64,000 nt of DNA from Phaeotremella fagi (lineage: Eukaryota > Basidiomycota > Tremellomycetes > Tremellales > Phaeotremellaceae), in contig BCHU01000003.1 of the NCBI GenBank assembly GCA_001599715.1, positions 124,001-188,000 on the forward strand. Reading direction: 5' to 3'. The number at the start of each line of letters is the position of its first letter. The stretch's first letter is position 1. The notes beneath the pieces are model-generated. The model saw only the letters and a list, made by a program, of their open reading frames with translations. It was not told the origin of the DNA and made no database searches. Made by a program: the position numbers and the translations under genes. Below, one piece after another: positions 12,559-24,287 of this stretch.

Positions 12559-13403
12559 ATGCCCAAACCCAACCCCAAACCACACGAGATATTCATCCAA
12601 ACCACCGAACCAGAATTCCTAAACTCCAAAACCGACATCTACATAAACTCCAATCCCCAATGTATCTATCTCCACAAACCCACCAGATACATATTCAAAA
12701 TCATCCCCATCGACTCACCGAGAACGTATCTAAAAGTGTTCAGAGGTTGGTACGGTGATCGACAATATTCGTTCACCCGTCAAGAGGTTGTTGGGTCGTG
12801 TAAACTTGTTGATGAATGTTCAGTGTTTCTCATGGGATATTGGGTGGCCGTGATGGAGGATAATCAATCGGGTTACGATGAAGATAAAATGTATTGGTTG
12901 GGGGAGAAAGCTATTTCGGTAGGAACATGAAATCTGGTGGTTAAAGCTGATTCCTTGTCTTTTCGTAGGCTATACAAAAACTAGGTACTGTATCCCAATT
13001 TTCGTTTTTCCCGGGAATTCTCATGTGTCTACTGAAACAAGGGAGATAAGACTAACACATCTATCTAGTTGTATTTCAAGAGTTCTTGGATCGAATGGCG
13101 AGCTGCGAATCCAGTGGGAAACCACTAGGACCATGGAGATACGAATCTCCAACCGATAATTATCATTGCCCATCAACAAAACCACTCTCAGCTTCAGTCC
13201 TATTTCTAACCGATGACATCTTGAATCACAATTCTTTAGATTTACCACTCTGGTTAACCTCCGATTCAAACATGAAAAAGGAATGGAAGGAGAAGTTGAA
13301 TTTGTTTTTGGGAAATTATGAAGAGTTGAAATCTGGTCCGGGGGATCAGGCGGAGAAGGTTGATATTGAGCTTGAGCTCAGTGATGAGTATGTGATCGCT
13401 TAG
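12559..13403 (+). CDS. unknown conserved-looking protein, three exons
   Basis: I do not recognise this protein. The ATG at 12559 begins MPKPNPKPHEIFIQTTEPEF. Exon 1 runs to about 12918. A 16-base exon (AIQKL) follows near 12969-12984, and the last exon starts near 13069 and ends at the stop at 13403. The reading frame is kept across both GT-AG introns, which supports the model. The product has about 245 residues and no signal peptide, membrane segment or known motif. The N-terminal half is rich in aromatic residues and beta-like (YIFKIIPIDSPRTYLKVFRGWYGDRQY); the C-terminus is acidic. Confidence 0.65.
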
Positions 13404-13590
13404 TTGGATATTGTCTATACTGTACATTTGTCTTCATGTACATTATTCGCATGATACTCAAGTTCAGCTTCCACTGCCAACGCCACACTTGATCAGCATA
13501 TGACATGCTGTGTACTTGTACAACATCGCCCGTGCTCATAATCACAACAGATCACCGTAATCATATATCCATAAGCCTCTACAACTCCAA

Positions 13591-15528
13591 TCACCCCTGA
13601 CCAGGTAAATTCCCACCTTTCTTAACATGAGTAAAAGTTCCACTAGCGAACCAACGATCGTTAGCCGCCTGAACTCTCTGCGCCGCACTCAAACTAGGCG
13701 TAACGATCTCGATCCCTTGAACAGGTGTGAAAGACAATGAAGTGGAAGTTCCCGATTGAGCGTCTGATGAGAGTAACGAACGACCTAGGACTTGGGTACG
13801 GAGTTTGTTCGCTCTTGATAGTTTGGCTAAAGGGTTTTTCAAATCAGTATACAAGTACATATTCAGAATTGGAATGCTTTGGACCCACCCTTCGACCTGG
13901 CATCGGCTACTTCACCACGTACTCTACCTGCTGATCCTATCATTCCCAAACCAACTGTTTCGTCCTCATAACCAGTTTCAGCTTCTGCTTTACCGAATTC
14001 CATCCTGTTTTGGAGTTTACGAAGTTCAGTCTGGGCATAAGCTTCTTTCTGTTTTCGTGCTCTGTGGAAGTGAAGGAGAAGTTGAAGTCAGTGGATAGAA
14101 CTAAACAAATCCAATCAGACAAAGTGAAAACTAACCTTTTACCACCCCTTTTCTTCTTCAAAGTCTCTTGAGGGATAGGTAAAGCTTTAACGATTTTATT
14201 GGGAGGTGGTTCAGCCATTTTTTGAATTTTCTTTTGTAAATCTCCCAACATCTTTCTACCGTAACTCCCATCCCTTGATCCTTTACCCGCATCAGCTCTA
14301 GCTGCCAAAGCGCATTTAGCGGAGACGGCTCTTTGCGCTCGTTTCCTATCTTCAGGTTGGGCTGATTGGACGATAGGCGATTGATAGATGAAACCTGTGT
14401 GACGTTGTTGGGTTGAAGAGTTCATGTGGGATGTTGCTAATGATTTTTTGAGTGCACCGAACAGCTACATTTTGTGAGTTCATTACGATGGAGTGGAGAT
14501 AGGTCTACTTACCATCATGTTACATGATGGAACTCTGGCGAAAGCTTGTAAACCACCAGCCAAACCTAACAACTTCGCCGCAATACCAGTCCCAACGATA
14601 GCACTGAGGTTAGGACTAACGGCCGCCATCCTACTCTCTACATATTTAAAGATATTCTCCCTAGCAACCCGTAACTCAGCAGCGACCTCAGTAGCTCTCT
14701 CCACCGTAACCCATTCTGAATTCGTCAAAACTCGTCCTCGAGATCCAGTAGCTGTCAAAGTGATAGATAAGATCGTAGCGGGTGGTAACGTAGATGGGAA
14801 AGTGGTTTTTGTCAGATCAGGCGCGTTACCTACGGCTTTGACTGCTGCGATGTAAGTCCATGGATCTGGAATTAATTGTTCAAGTTCTGGGAATCTCGGT
14901 GCGTAGTGGTCTCTAATGAATTTATGGACTAGTAGAATTTCGTTATCAACTTCAACAGATAAATTGTTGGCTGAGACTATTAATGAATATTCGGGGTTTT
15001 CTTCGAGTGGTCCACCGGAGGATGAGGACATGTCGGTGGGGTGTAGAGTGTAATGGTTGATTTCCTGTAGACAGGGGATCAGTATTATTGAATTGAACGA
15101 ATTCAAAGATTTATAGTCACCTTTAGGATCTCTTTCAATTTCTTTCCGGTCATCAATTTAGCAACTTTCCCAACATCCTCAACCCCCGTTAAATCAGTTT
15201 TTGCCACCTCCTCTTCATCCAATTCATCAGCAGGTCGAACCCCACCTTCTGGAACATATCCAACAGCACTCATTCCATTCTCGAGTTTGAGGCCGTTATC
15301 ATCATCATCTCCGTCGTCTTCATCACTGTCTACATCCATATCGGTGGTGGGTCGTTTCAGAGAGGATCCGTTTGTGGGTTTGATAGGTAGAGGAGGTGGA
15401 AGCATTGATCCCATGGCAGGTTTTGAGGAGGAGGTAGAGGCTTGAGGTTGTTGATCATGAGTTTCTATTTCTGTCTCTTCGTCTGAGAGACCGTCTAGGT
15501 CTGCGAGCAGAGAGTCAGCTAAAGACAT
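13591..15528 (-). CDS. PRP31: Prp31, U4/U6 snRNP NOP-domain splicing factor
   Basis: Prp31 bridges the Snu13/15.5K-U4 snRNA complex and U6, and is required for tri-snRNP assembly in the nucleus. The acidic N-terminus starts at the ATG at 15528 ([16 protein letters not shown]). The NOP region follows: [65 protein letters not shown] and [12 protein letters not shown]. Next come [10 protein letters not shown], the [14 protein letters not shown] linker and a KKKRGGKR nuclear-localisation-type stretch. The C-terminus carries [11 protein letters not shown], as in human PRPF31. There are about six exons. The gene converges with the unknown gene ending at 13403. Confidence 0.96.
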
Positions 15529-15758
15529 GGTAGAGATAAATAATGTTTTGATAGAGAGAAAAGAAGAGAGAAGAGGAAGAAAGAGTTCTTTAGTGTTTCT
15601 ACTAACCGGGGGGCACATATAAGTTTCACCTGTAGGTTACACGTTCAGCATCAGGATTCCATCCTTCATTTCTCATTTCTCATTTCAACAAATATCTTCA
15701 AGATACCCAAAAAGGAGACAAGGAGAAAGAGATATTAACCCCAACCAAAACACCTAAA

Positions 15759-16943
15759 ATGCGTCTCTCTCTCATCCCACTATCCCTCTCCATCCTTCTC
15801 TTTCCCTTCTCTCAAGCCAACGAAGCGACCTCCCACTGGTCAACGCTAGCTTCGAAATCGAAGAACGGAATAATAAAACTTGATTCTCAATCCTACGAAG
15901 ATCTTCTATCAGGAAGCGATCGTGAATACAGTGCAACGATTCTCTTGACTGCTTTACCCGCTTCCTTCAAATGTCAACCCTGTCAGTAAGTTACTCTAGT
16001 CTCCTATTGACCACTGGATCGTGTATCTAACATTCCGTTTGAAGCGAATTCGAACCCGCCTTTCAACAGGTTGCGCAATCTTGGAAGAAAGTCCCTAAAC
16101 ATGATAGAGATCAACATTTCTTTGCTGAACTTGATTTCACTGATGGTCAAGCAGTTTATTCAAAGGTACGTCCTAATTACACGAATAGACTTATTGACGT
16201 CCGCAGCTCGGTCTCTCTTCAGCTCCTACGCTCATGTTCCATCCTGCGTTATCAGGACCAAACAAGAACAACAAACTTTCTGTTGTTACCTATGACCTGA
16301 ACAGAAAGTGAGTTGAACTATCTATGTCATCGACGTAGACCCTCAACTGACGACAAAACAGTGGATTAACCGCAGCACCCCTCCATTCATTCCTCAACAA
16401 CCTAACCCCAACCCCATTCACCTTACACAAACCCTTCAACCCAATCCCTCTCATAATAACCCCCCTAATATTAGCAACAATAGCGATCCTAACCTACACT
16501 TCATCACCTTACCTCCTCCCCATCATCCAATCAAAAATTCTTTGGGGTTTAGTCTCAACCATAATGATCCTAACTTTCACCAGTGGTTTCATGTGGAATA
16601 AAATCAAGAACGCTCCGTACGTCTCTATGGATGGGAATGGACGAACGAGTTGGATGGCGGGTGGTTTCCAGAATCAATTGGGATTAGAGAGTCAGGTCGT
16701 TGGTACTATGTGTAAGTGTATTTGATCAAATGAATGAATCCATGAGTCTGACGATGGACAATAGACGGCTTGTTAGCATTCTCAGTAATAGTCTTGACAG
16801 TCTTCGTACCTGCTCAATCATCCCCCGCCAAACAAAGATTAGGTATCTACCTATGGCTAGGAATGTTGATAGTCATGTTCAGCTTGTTGATCAAATTGTT
16901 CAGAATGAAGAACGGCGGTTATCCATTCTTCATTCTTTTCTAG
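15759..16943 (+). CDS. OST3: Ost3/Ost6 oligosaccharyltransferase subunit
   Basis: This is a subunit of the ER oligosaccharyltransferase that N-glycosylates nascent proteins; its lumenal thioredoxin-like domain binds substrates through mixed disulfides. A signal peptide starts at 15759 (MRLSLIPLSLSILLFPFSQA). A thioredoxin-like domain follows with a CQPC motif split near an intron at about 15.99 kb, then the AELDFTDGQAVYSKLGLSSAPTLMF segment. Four hydrophobic segments come last, for example IPLIITPLILATIAIL and IYLWLGMLIVMFSLLIKLF. There are five or six exons, with the stop at 16941-16943. The PRP31 ATG lies 230 bp upstream on the other strand, so the two share a divergent promoter. Confidence 0.92.
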
Positions 16944-17251
16944 AATGACTACAGAGGAGTTAGGAGCAGAAAAAAGAGACAGAAGTCCAATTTCACTGTG
17001 TGAAAAATGAAACGAGATGAAGCTGGATGATACATGATAAAAACCAAATGCATGGAATTGATGTGGACTTTTTGATATACTGCGAAACTGATATTACATT
17101 TCTGGTGGCAATTCTGACTATGGAAATGATTGTGAAAAAAGCGATCAACCAAAGAATAGATTGAAGGTGAAAATTAAAAACATCGAAAAAGGTATAAAAA
17201 CTACCATGGAAAGCGAAAAACGAAATTAATATCAGACGACATCGCCAGCAC

Positions 17252-18839
17252 CTACTCCCCTTTAACTTTCTTCTCAACGCCGTCCAAAACCTCTTCAGCT
17301 TTTCTTTTCCCGTTAGTCGTCAAATCTTCAATGGTATCTTCAACGACCTCAACCCCGTTTTTAGCGATTTCAACGGCCTCCCCAATCAATCCTTCTGTCG
17401 TAGTTTCAACAACTTCTTCAGCTTTCTTGACAACCTCATCAGTAACCGCAGCGGCTGCGGGTTTGACTTTCGGAGCCTTCTTCCTAACCATACTGGTAAG
17501 ATCGTTAATCGGTCCACTAGCTTTTTCGATTGTCTGTTGAATAACTGAACTGGCACTAGAACTCGATCCACCTAGCAGATGATCGATAGATTCAGCAACC
17601 AAATCACCGTTCTCCGGTGCAGATTTCAATTCCTCAATCTTAACGTTCAAATCTTCAATCAATCCTTCACAATCCTTAATCTCCTCCAATTTCTCTTTCT
17701 CGTTAACGAATTTACTACCAGCAAGTAGTTCTCCACCGATGGTTTCATTATCATCGACGAGTTCTTGTTTACGTTTTTGGAAACCTTCAAGTGCTTTTTC
17801 GACGTGTTCCAAAGCTTGTTTTCTGCCTCCGGGGGTGAATTCTAATGCGGTTCCGAGTTGGTAGTGAACGCTTGTTAGGGCTCTGGAGGAGATTGGTAAA
17901 AGGATTGAATTGATTTCGAGGGCGGCTTTATAATCTTGAACTGCTTGAGGGAAATTTTCTGTAAAGGGTGTCTGTCAATCTCTTGTATAGCTTTGAATTT
18001 AGACGACCAGTGAGACTTTCACTCACCCGTCTCACAACTGACATCACCGAGGGCAACATAACATTCTGCCAAATGTAATTTGATATCCCTAGTTTCATCA
18101 TCTTTCCCATCCTCAACCATCTTTGAATAAATCGTTCGAGCAACATCTAGAACTTCCCATGCGGCATTGTAATCATCCTCAGGTTCGTCGGCATCTTCAC
18201 CGTCTTCCTCTTGATTTCCTGAAGTAGTTTGAGCGATTGATGTGTCACCAGCGTTAGCTGTTCCGTCCTCAGCTTCGGCGTCTTCATCTTCTGAAGTTGG
18301 ATCTGCGTTGAAACTGAAATTCTTTGATTGGGGTGTAGCGTCTTCAAGGGCTGATGACGATTAGTAGGTTACTAGAGACCCTTTCGTCATGCACCTACCA
18401 GCACCATTTGTCTCCTTCTCAACCTCTTCTTTGCCCATGACACCCTGTTGACTGAAAGCAAGTTCGAAAAGTGCTTTCCCATAACTCAGAAGTAAAGGAG
18501 CCATCTGAGGATCGAAATCACCAACGAGTTCTCTCCTGCATTATCCATCAGTATAAGCGAACGAAGTAACAACGAGGACAAAAAGCCTACATCAAATCCA
18601 AAGCTTCGGCATATTTGTTAACACCCTCTTCCCATTGTTTCAACGCAATAGCTTTTTTACCCTCCGCAACGAATTTATCAGCTTGCGCTCTAAGTTCTTC
18701 AGGTGTTTGTTTGGTAGGTTCAACAGTGACAGATGGTGTCTCCCCTTCAACTGGAGTCGGTGCTGGTTCAGTTGTCCTATGAGCGGAAACGCGTCAGTTG
18801 AAGAAGACAGACTTGTTCAAAGTTTCTTTCAACTCACAT
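17252..18839 (-). CDS. NASP/Sim3/Hif1-type histone chaperone (SHNi-TPR)
   Basis: This family binds histone H3-H4 and carries them to chromatin or centromeres. The protein opens MTTEPAPTPVEGETP. A TPR follows (ADKFVAEGKKAIALKQWEEGVNKYAEALDL), then an acidic interruption rich in Asp and Glu, typical of interrupted-TPR proteins. Further TPR helices include IKLHLAECYVALGDVS and NFPQAVQDYKAALEINS. A coiled coil, an Ala/Val/Glu-rich tail and a basic end (NGKRKAEEVLDGVEKKVKGE) complete it. The start codon is split: AT lies at 18839-18838, the 61 bp intron spans 18777-18837, and the G is at 18776. There are about six exons. A promoter of about 260 bp is shared with the SelW-like gene at 19099. Confidence 0.88.
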
Positions 18840-19098
18840 TGTGCTCTAAACGATATTTGGCTTGGTAATTAATTCAGACTTGACTGTGTGCTCTTTTGGA
18901 TGCCTCTGTGAGGTTTTGTATTCTCAAAGTATGAGAGAAAAATGGAATGAAATTGATAAAAATCCCAGAAAATCAGCGGCTACTTATAAGACGCGACGGT
19001 GGAGGAAAGCCACGTGGTAATTAACGTCATTAAAACAATTTACTGGAATCGCTGGTTTGATTACAAATTGATATATTCAAACAAGCTAAAAGACCAAC

Positions 19099-19704
19099 AT
19101 GACTGAAGAACAACAAAAGCAGCTAGAGGAAACATGTGTAGATTGCGTACCAGAGAAGGAGCAGGACAAGGAGACGGAAAAGAGTCTACCAGAAATCCCA
19201 AAAGAATCTGTCGTAGAATCTACATCCCAAGCCATATCTCAACAGATACTTCCACCGACACTCTTAAGTCCATCAATAATAATAGAGTTCTGCGATAGAT
19301 GCAGATGGTAAGTCAAATCTCCATTAATCTATCGAATGAAGTCAAAACTGATGAACGTATATGTACAGGGCACCAAGAGCTACTTGGGTTCAAACAGAAT
19401 TATTCCTGACGTTCCCAACCCCAATCATCCGTTCGATTAGTCTTCAACCTCTAAACACACCCGATACAGGTGGTAGATTTCGTGTATGGTTGAATCTTGG
19501 TGAAGGCCATCAATTGGTTTGGGACAGAAAGGTCAGTCTCGATCTCCTTCTCCCTGCTCATAACTGATCATTGAGTTTGGTTAACCGTTACTCTAGACTG
19601 AAGGCGGATTTCCAGAATTGAAAGTGTTAAAACAGAGGATACGAAATTTTGTTCAGCCTGAACTCAATTTAGGTCATTCGGACGTTCATGGGAAGAAGGA
19701 ATAG
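19099..19704 (+). CDS. SelW/SelT/Rdx-family protein, cysteine form
   Basis: Exons are 19099-19307, 19369-19531 and 19597-19704. The product is about 159 residues. The core IEFCDRCRWAPRATWVQTELF carries the family CxxC redox motif, and later residues (LVWDRKTEGGFPELKVLKQRIR) match the Rdx fold's glycine-containing turn. An acidic, hydrophilic N-terminal extension of about 60 residues precedes the domain. In animal relatives the second Cys is selenocysteine; here it is Cys. The proteins are thioredoxin-like, with no settled fungal substrate. Both splice junctions keep frame, and the first splits the Trp codon of the CRW segment. Confidence 0.85.
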
Positions 19705-19924
19705 GAAGGATGTTTGGTGCTCTATATCAAGGTTTGGCGATGGTCGAGCGTGAGATGTTTTTGCAAATTGTCGCAGGTTGGAGACAGGAACTCTGGAACA
19801 CCAACAACAACTTTCATGGTCTTCAACATTGTATCGCTAACTACATGTACATATGTGAAAAATTGAACTCCTCCCGAATCAAAAGACTTCACCCTCCTTT
19901 CTCCAGATTACTTCTTATCGAAGT
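19705..19924. other. convergent 3' region
   Basis: This is about 220 bp between the SelW-like stop and the stop of the first island gene. No gene is seen in it. Confidence 0.4.
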
Positions 19925-20543
19925 CTAGGTCGATTTGGTACTTTCCTCAGTGTAGCCCGGGACACCATGGGATCTTGCCCACTCGGTGACTGAAAATTCG
20001 TTAGCTCCACCAAAGTCTCTTACTCACCCGTTGGATCAAGATCTTTGTCTTTGTATATTCTTGATAAAGCATAGCACTTACAACTATATTTCAACTCGAC
20101 TGTTTTTCTATTAATGACGTCTGAGAGATCAATATCGCTGGTACCCTCATTCTGAGAAACTTGAAGAGCCTTCAGTTCGTTGATGTCTTGCAGTATAAAA
20201 CTCGGTTGATTGTGTCCACTTCTTACATCCCATTCAATGACCGGGTCGTCTCCCAATAGCAGTTGTGCGTTGATATCTGTGAGAGATGAAGAAGGGACGC
20301 TGAATTGAAATTGACGGGGTAGCTTCTCAGTGATATCTAGTACTCTTTTAGCTTGTCTATCATAAACTACTTGAAGCTCTTGTAAAGCTTTCAACTCGGT
20401 TTGCCGCTCCCTCCAAACCTCGATGATATCCTCTGAGAAAATCACTTAGCAAAATGAGTGTTGATGAAATATGGAAACTTACCAACGCTCTGTTCCTTGG
20501 TGGCGTAGAATTCTAAATATGAATAATCCTTGCTTGAGCTCAT
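19925..20543 (-). CDS. island-1 paralog 1 (unknown family)
   Basis: The family is not recognised. There are three exons, with the ATG at 20543 (MSSSKDYSYLEFYATKEQSV). Intron 1 (phase 1) is near 20436-20482 and intron 2 (phase 1) near 19993-20029. The stop is at 19925. The middle exon opens EDIIEVWRERQTELKALQEL and carries LPRQFQF, LLLGDDP and DINELKALQ. The last exon encodes VTEWARSHGVPGYTEES. There is no signal peptide or membrane segment, and it is probably a soluble helical protein of about 175 residues. It is closest to the next gene, including the sequence around and just past the stop, which indicates a recent duplication. Confidence 0.75.
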
Positions 20544-20840
20544 GTTGTTGTTTTCTGAATATGAATAAGTAAAAGATGAAGACGAGGGGGGTTACTTTTC
20601 TCCTTATCATGTATTACTGGCGGCCTCCGAATAGTGTCAAAGGATCAGAAACAAAGGTCGGAATAGTCTTCGAATGACACCATTGCTGTACATTGTTGTG
20701 CCACAGAAAATTCTCATGGTCTCTGCTGCACCTAGACATATGGGTGACCGTCACTGCATGCTGTATCGATGAAAATATGTACAAGAATTTCTCCCTAATC
20801 ATACTTTTCTATTCTGAGACCCTTGTGTCCGTCTCCAAGT

Positions 20841-21506
20841 CTAGGTCGACATAACACTCTCCTCGTCGTATCCTGAGACACCATGAGATTGTGCCCACTT
20901 TACAACTGATGATCGGTCAGCTCAATCAAAGATGTTCACTCACTTCTCTCCTCTGGTCTCCAACCCTTCAACTTCATGCACAAACCATGACACCAAGTAC
21001 TATATTTCAAATTCTCCGTCTTCGTACTGATTGATTTTGCGAGATCGACCGAGCTCTCACCCCTACTCCGAGCTAACTCAAGACCTTCCAGCTCATCGAT
21101 ATCTTCTAAGATATCCTCCTTGAAAACATACTTCCCCTCAACCTCGTACGCCTCGATCGGAACATTGCCCAAAGACAGATGTGTCTCAATCACTCTCAAG
21201 CTAGACGGAGGGTCAAACTGGTATCGGGGAGGTAGCTGCCAAACCTTTTCTCGGACTTTTTTCGATTGTCCGTCGAGCACAACTTGTAATTCTCTCAAAG
21301 TCTTCTCATCTGATTGTTCGTCGAGCACAATTTGTAATTCTCTCAAAGTCTTCAACTCAGTTTGCCACTCCTTCCATATTTTAATAAGTTCTACTCGGGT
21401 TGGAATACAAGATTAGTGTTCCTCGAGCGAAAAGCAGAAATTTTACCCTGGACTCACCCTCAGACCTCTCCTTTTCGCCCAGACTAAAATAATAATCATT
21501 TGACAT
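20841..21506 (-). CDS. island-1 paralog 2 (unknown family)
   Basis: This has the same architecture as its neighbour. Exon 1 is short, from the ATG at 21506 (MSNDYYFSLGEKERSE). The middle exon opens VELIKIWKEWQTELKTLREL with LPPRYQF and DIDELEGLE, and a last exon encodes IVKWAQSHGVSGYDEES. The stop is at 20841. Both introns are phase 1. A 45 bp (15-residue) internal duplication lies in the coiled region: LRELQIVLDEQS is repeated as LRELQVVLDGQS (about 21272-21351). The function is unknown. Promoter sequence at 21601-21662 aligns with that of paralog 1. Confidence 0.75.
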
Positions 21507-21858
21507 GTTGTCGATTGGTAATGCCTGCCCTGAAGTCGCGGTGAAGGTAAATGTGTGAAAAGGGAAATGAGGATTATTCACTCTTTCTCATGAAACCAGT
21601 GGCTTCCATTAGTCACAACGGATGAGGATTGGGACAAAGGTTGAAACGGTCTCCGCATGATAATGGTAACATGTGTGTGTTCGGTACGGTATGAATACTC
21701 ATATTGAGCTAATATGTAGAAAACCCAGTGGCAGCTTGATTAAGAAAACCATTGTTATGTCACTCATGACCTGAGATAAATTGCATCGTAAACATCTACT
21801 ACTTCCTCGTAGCCTCCCCACCCCTTTGTTTCCGTGATCGTATCTTCTGCTCCTTTAC

Positions 21859-22515
21859 TCAAATTTGGGACTCATTTTTACTCGTAGAATAACCAGGAAC
21901 ATTATTAGCTCTTGCCCAATCAGCGACTGAAAGTTAGCAAACGTTGAGATACTTGTCACTTACTCTCTGGATTTAGACTGTACCCAAAACGCTCACACGA
22001 GATCAAGTAATGGATAGTTCTAATTTTGACGCTATCCATTTTCGTCTCAATGGTCTTTTTCAAGTCCGATTCATGTCGCTCTTCCTCTCGCTCTCCCTGT
22101 CCCTGTCCCTCTCCCCCTTCTTCACCGACTAAAGTAGCTTGTAACCCCTTGAGCTCGTTGATGTCGTTGATGACGTCTTCCCGAACTGATCCGAACATAA
22201 CAGTCCAACGCTTGATAGGTTGGTCACCTAGTAATAGAAGTGGACTGCTATTAGTGCTCGAGAAAAGGGTTTCAAATCGAAAATTCTTCGGAAGCTTCTT
22301 GCTGTTCTCCTCGATAATTGAGAGTTGGTTTTGGTATTGTTGACGGATCTCTTCAAACGTTTTTATGCTATTCTGCCACTCTTTCCACAATTCTTCTACT
22401 GTACGTGACAGATCAGTAAGTTCCTTTTTGGACAGCTTATTTACATAGGCAACTTACCTTTCGAAAACTCTTCTAAATAGGACTCATCTTCGCTTGAACC
22501 GGCATGAGAACTCAT
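21859..22515 (-). CDS. island-1 paralog 3 (unknown family)
   Basis: There are three exons, with the ATG at 22515 (MSSHAGSSEDESYLEEFSK). The middle exon opens VEELWKEWQNSIKTFEEIRQ and carries LPKNFRF, LLLGDQP and DINELKGLQ plus a Gly/Glu/Gln-rich insert. The last exon encodes IADWARANNVPGYSTSKNE, with the stop at 21859. Both introns are phase 1. It clearly belongs with the two paralogs on its left but is more diverged. It is head-to-head with paralog 4 across 22516-22957. Confidence 0.75.
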
Positions 22516-22957
22516 ATTGAACTGTAGCTATTGGAAAAACCGACTTTCGAATGTTGAGAGAGAAAATCAAAATTGTTAAAACTTGACAAATTCCTGAATT
22601 CGATTCAAAGAGACTTCCAGACTCACAAAGGTTTTCAACATCTTTATTTGTATTTATCTCGATGACGGTCATATCTTAGGTGCATTTTGGTGAATGGAAG
22701 ACCTCCCTTGTGGCTCCACAATTCGTAAGATAACAAAACGGGAAAACATGACGTTTAGATAAAAACCCCGTGAACGGTACGAAGGGCATTTGGTGAATGG
22801 AAGAGTTCTATTCATTATAGCCCTCCCTTGTGGCTCCACAGCTGAGATCATTGAGAAAATAAAGAGGACTGGATGACTTAATGAGAACAACTTTTGTCTT
22901 CCTCCTTTTCTTAACAATCATCTTTTCCTCTTTTCCCTGTTAACAAATTTCTATACG
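22516..22957. promoter_or_regulatory. divergent promoter of island-1 paralogs 3 and 4 with a direct repeat
   Basis: About 440 bp separate two head-to-head ATGs. It contains two copies of a TTTGGTGAATGGAAGA ... CCTCCCTTGTGGCTCCACA element, one at 22682-22720 and one at 22786-22840. In the second copy the halves are spaced by about 16 extra bases. A regulatory role is inferred from position only. Confidence 0.5.
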
Positions 22958-23654
22958 ATGGACTATTCATACCTCGATTACTTTAAGGAAGACGGCTATA
23001 CTCCTGGTGAGATATTAGAATCTGATTGTTTTTCAGCACGGGTGGAGCTCTAATAACTGACCTTCACCAGAGCAAATCCGAAAAGACTGGGCCGATTGGC
23101 ACGACAGTTTAGCTCCGTATCAGAGTGCTCTCGATAGTAAAAACCCAGAATCAGCTTCCAAGTGTCTCAGTCAAGTCAAAGCTCTTCAAGCCCGTCTACC
23201 CTCCAATTTTTGTTGCAAAGTCACCCCAATCTCAGTCCCCTATCTCAAGTTACTTGATAGAGAAGTCCCGATCCATGAAGACGTAGTTGAGGATTACTCT
23301 CGAGAGATTGATATATTCGACGGATTAGTCGAAGAACTCTCAGAACTCGAGAAGAAGGAGTCAACCAAAGAAAATTCAAGCCAAATTCAAAGCCTCAAAT
23401 CAGACATCAACATATTTGTCGACGTTCACTCAATCGCTTCACGATTATATGAGGAGCCCACAGTGGAAAAGGGTGAGTTTTATTGTTGATTCCTGTACTG
23501 ACGGGAAGTCATCAAATGGGCAGGAGGCCGGGACATAGCTTCTTCCCTTGGTGTTTGCAAATTTGATGAAGAGAGTGGAAAGCTTGATTGGGAGAAGGAG
23601 TATGAAGAGATGAACAAAACCAAGTCAGACGTGGTCGAGTCGGAGGAGCCATGA
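22958..23654 (+). CDS. island-1 paralog 4 (unknown family)
   Basis: This is the only plus-strand member. Exon 1 starts at the ATG at 22958 (MDYSYLDYFKEDGYTP). The middle exon begins near 23072 (EQIRKDWADWHDSLAPY) and carries ARLPSNFCCKV, LKLLDREVPI and VDVHSIASRLYEE. The last exon begins near 23522 (GGRDIASSLGVCKFDEES) and the stop is at 23652-23654. Both introns are phase 1. The product is about 196 residues and has no signal peptide. The W-x-x-W start of exon 2 and the LP-x-x-F box tie it to the other paralogs; HSIASRL ties it to the genes at 24288 and 29276. Confidence 0.72.
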
Positions 23655-24287
23655 TGACTCTGTGGTCTCAGATCTGGTATCATTAGTTCTGTCCTTCCAT
23701 TTCTAAATTGTTATGTTACGTGTTGAATAGTCGGATTGTGAGCCACATGATGGCCCTTCTTCGCGCCACTGCGACAAACTGAATTTGGACGTAAGTCTTG
23801 TTTTACTTTAACGACCATTGCAACCTCGTCCTCCTCCGTTCGGCACCAATACCACTGACCAATACATATCTCGATAGACAATGCGAAGACAATGCAGGTA
23901 GAGATGGTTCTAGTAACAAAAATTTGTAAGTTCCTGATAGGTCAAACTATCTACGTTTTCAGAGAACTATGTGCAGCTAGATGACATCTGCATGTGTTCT
24001 CACGGATTGATGGATCCAATGTATTCTCTTTGTTTACAGGTTATGCAGTACACATTGGATTGCGGGTGAAGTAGGAGTACAGTAGCATCATGAAAATCAG
24101 GATCATGTGGTTCACTTTTCACGTTTTTGACGTCCCCCCAATAGAACTTGCTGTCAATGAGAAAACTGCATGTAGCAAAGCTATGAATACCGTTGCAGAT
24201 CTCTACAGAGCTGTTCTCAACAAATTCTCTTCTGACTATTGTTACCCTTGAAACTATAAAAACAGTGGAAACCGGCACAACGACTGA
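23655..24287. other. convergent intergenic region
   Basis: This is about 630 bp between two island genes that point toward each other. It contains short GT..AG stretches that resemble exons, such as around 23730-23800, but no frame could be linked. No supported gene is seen. Confidence 0.35.
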
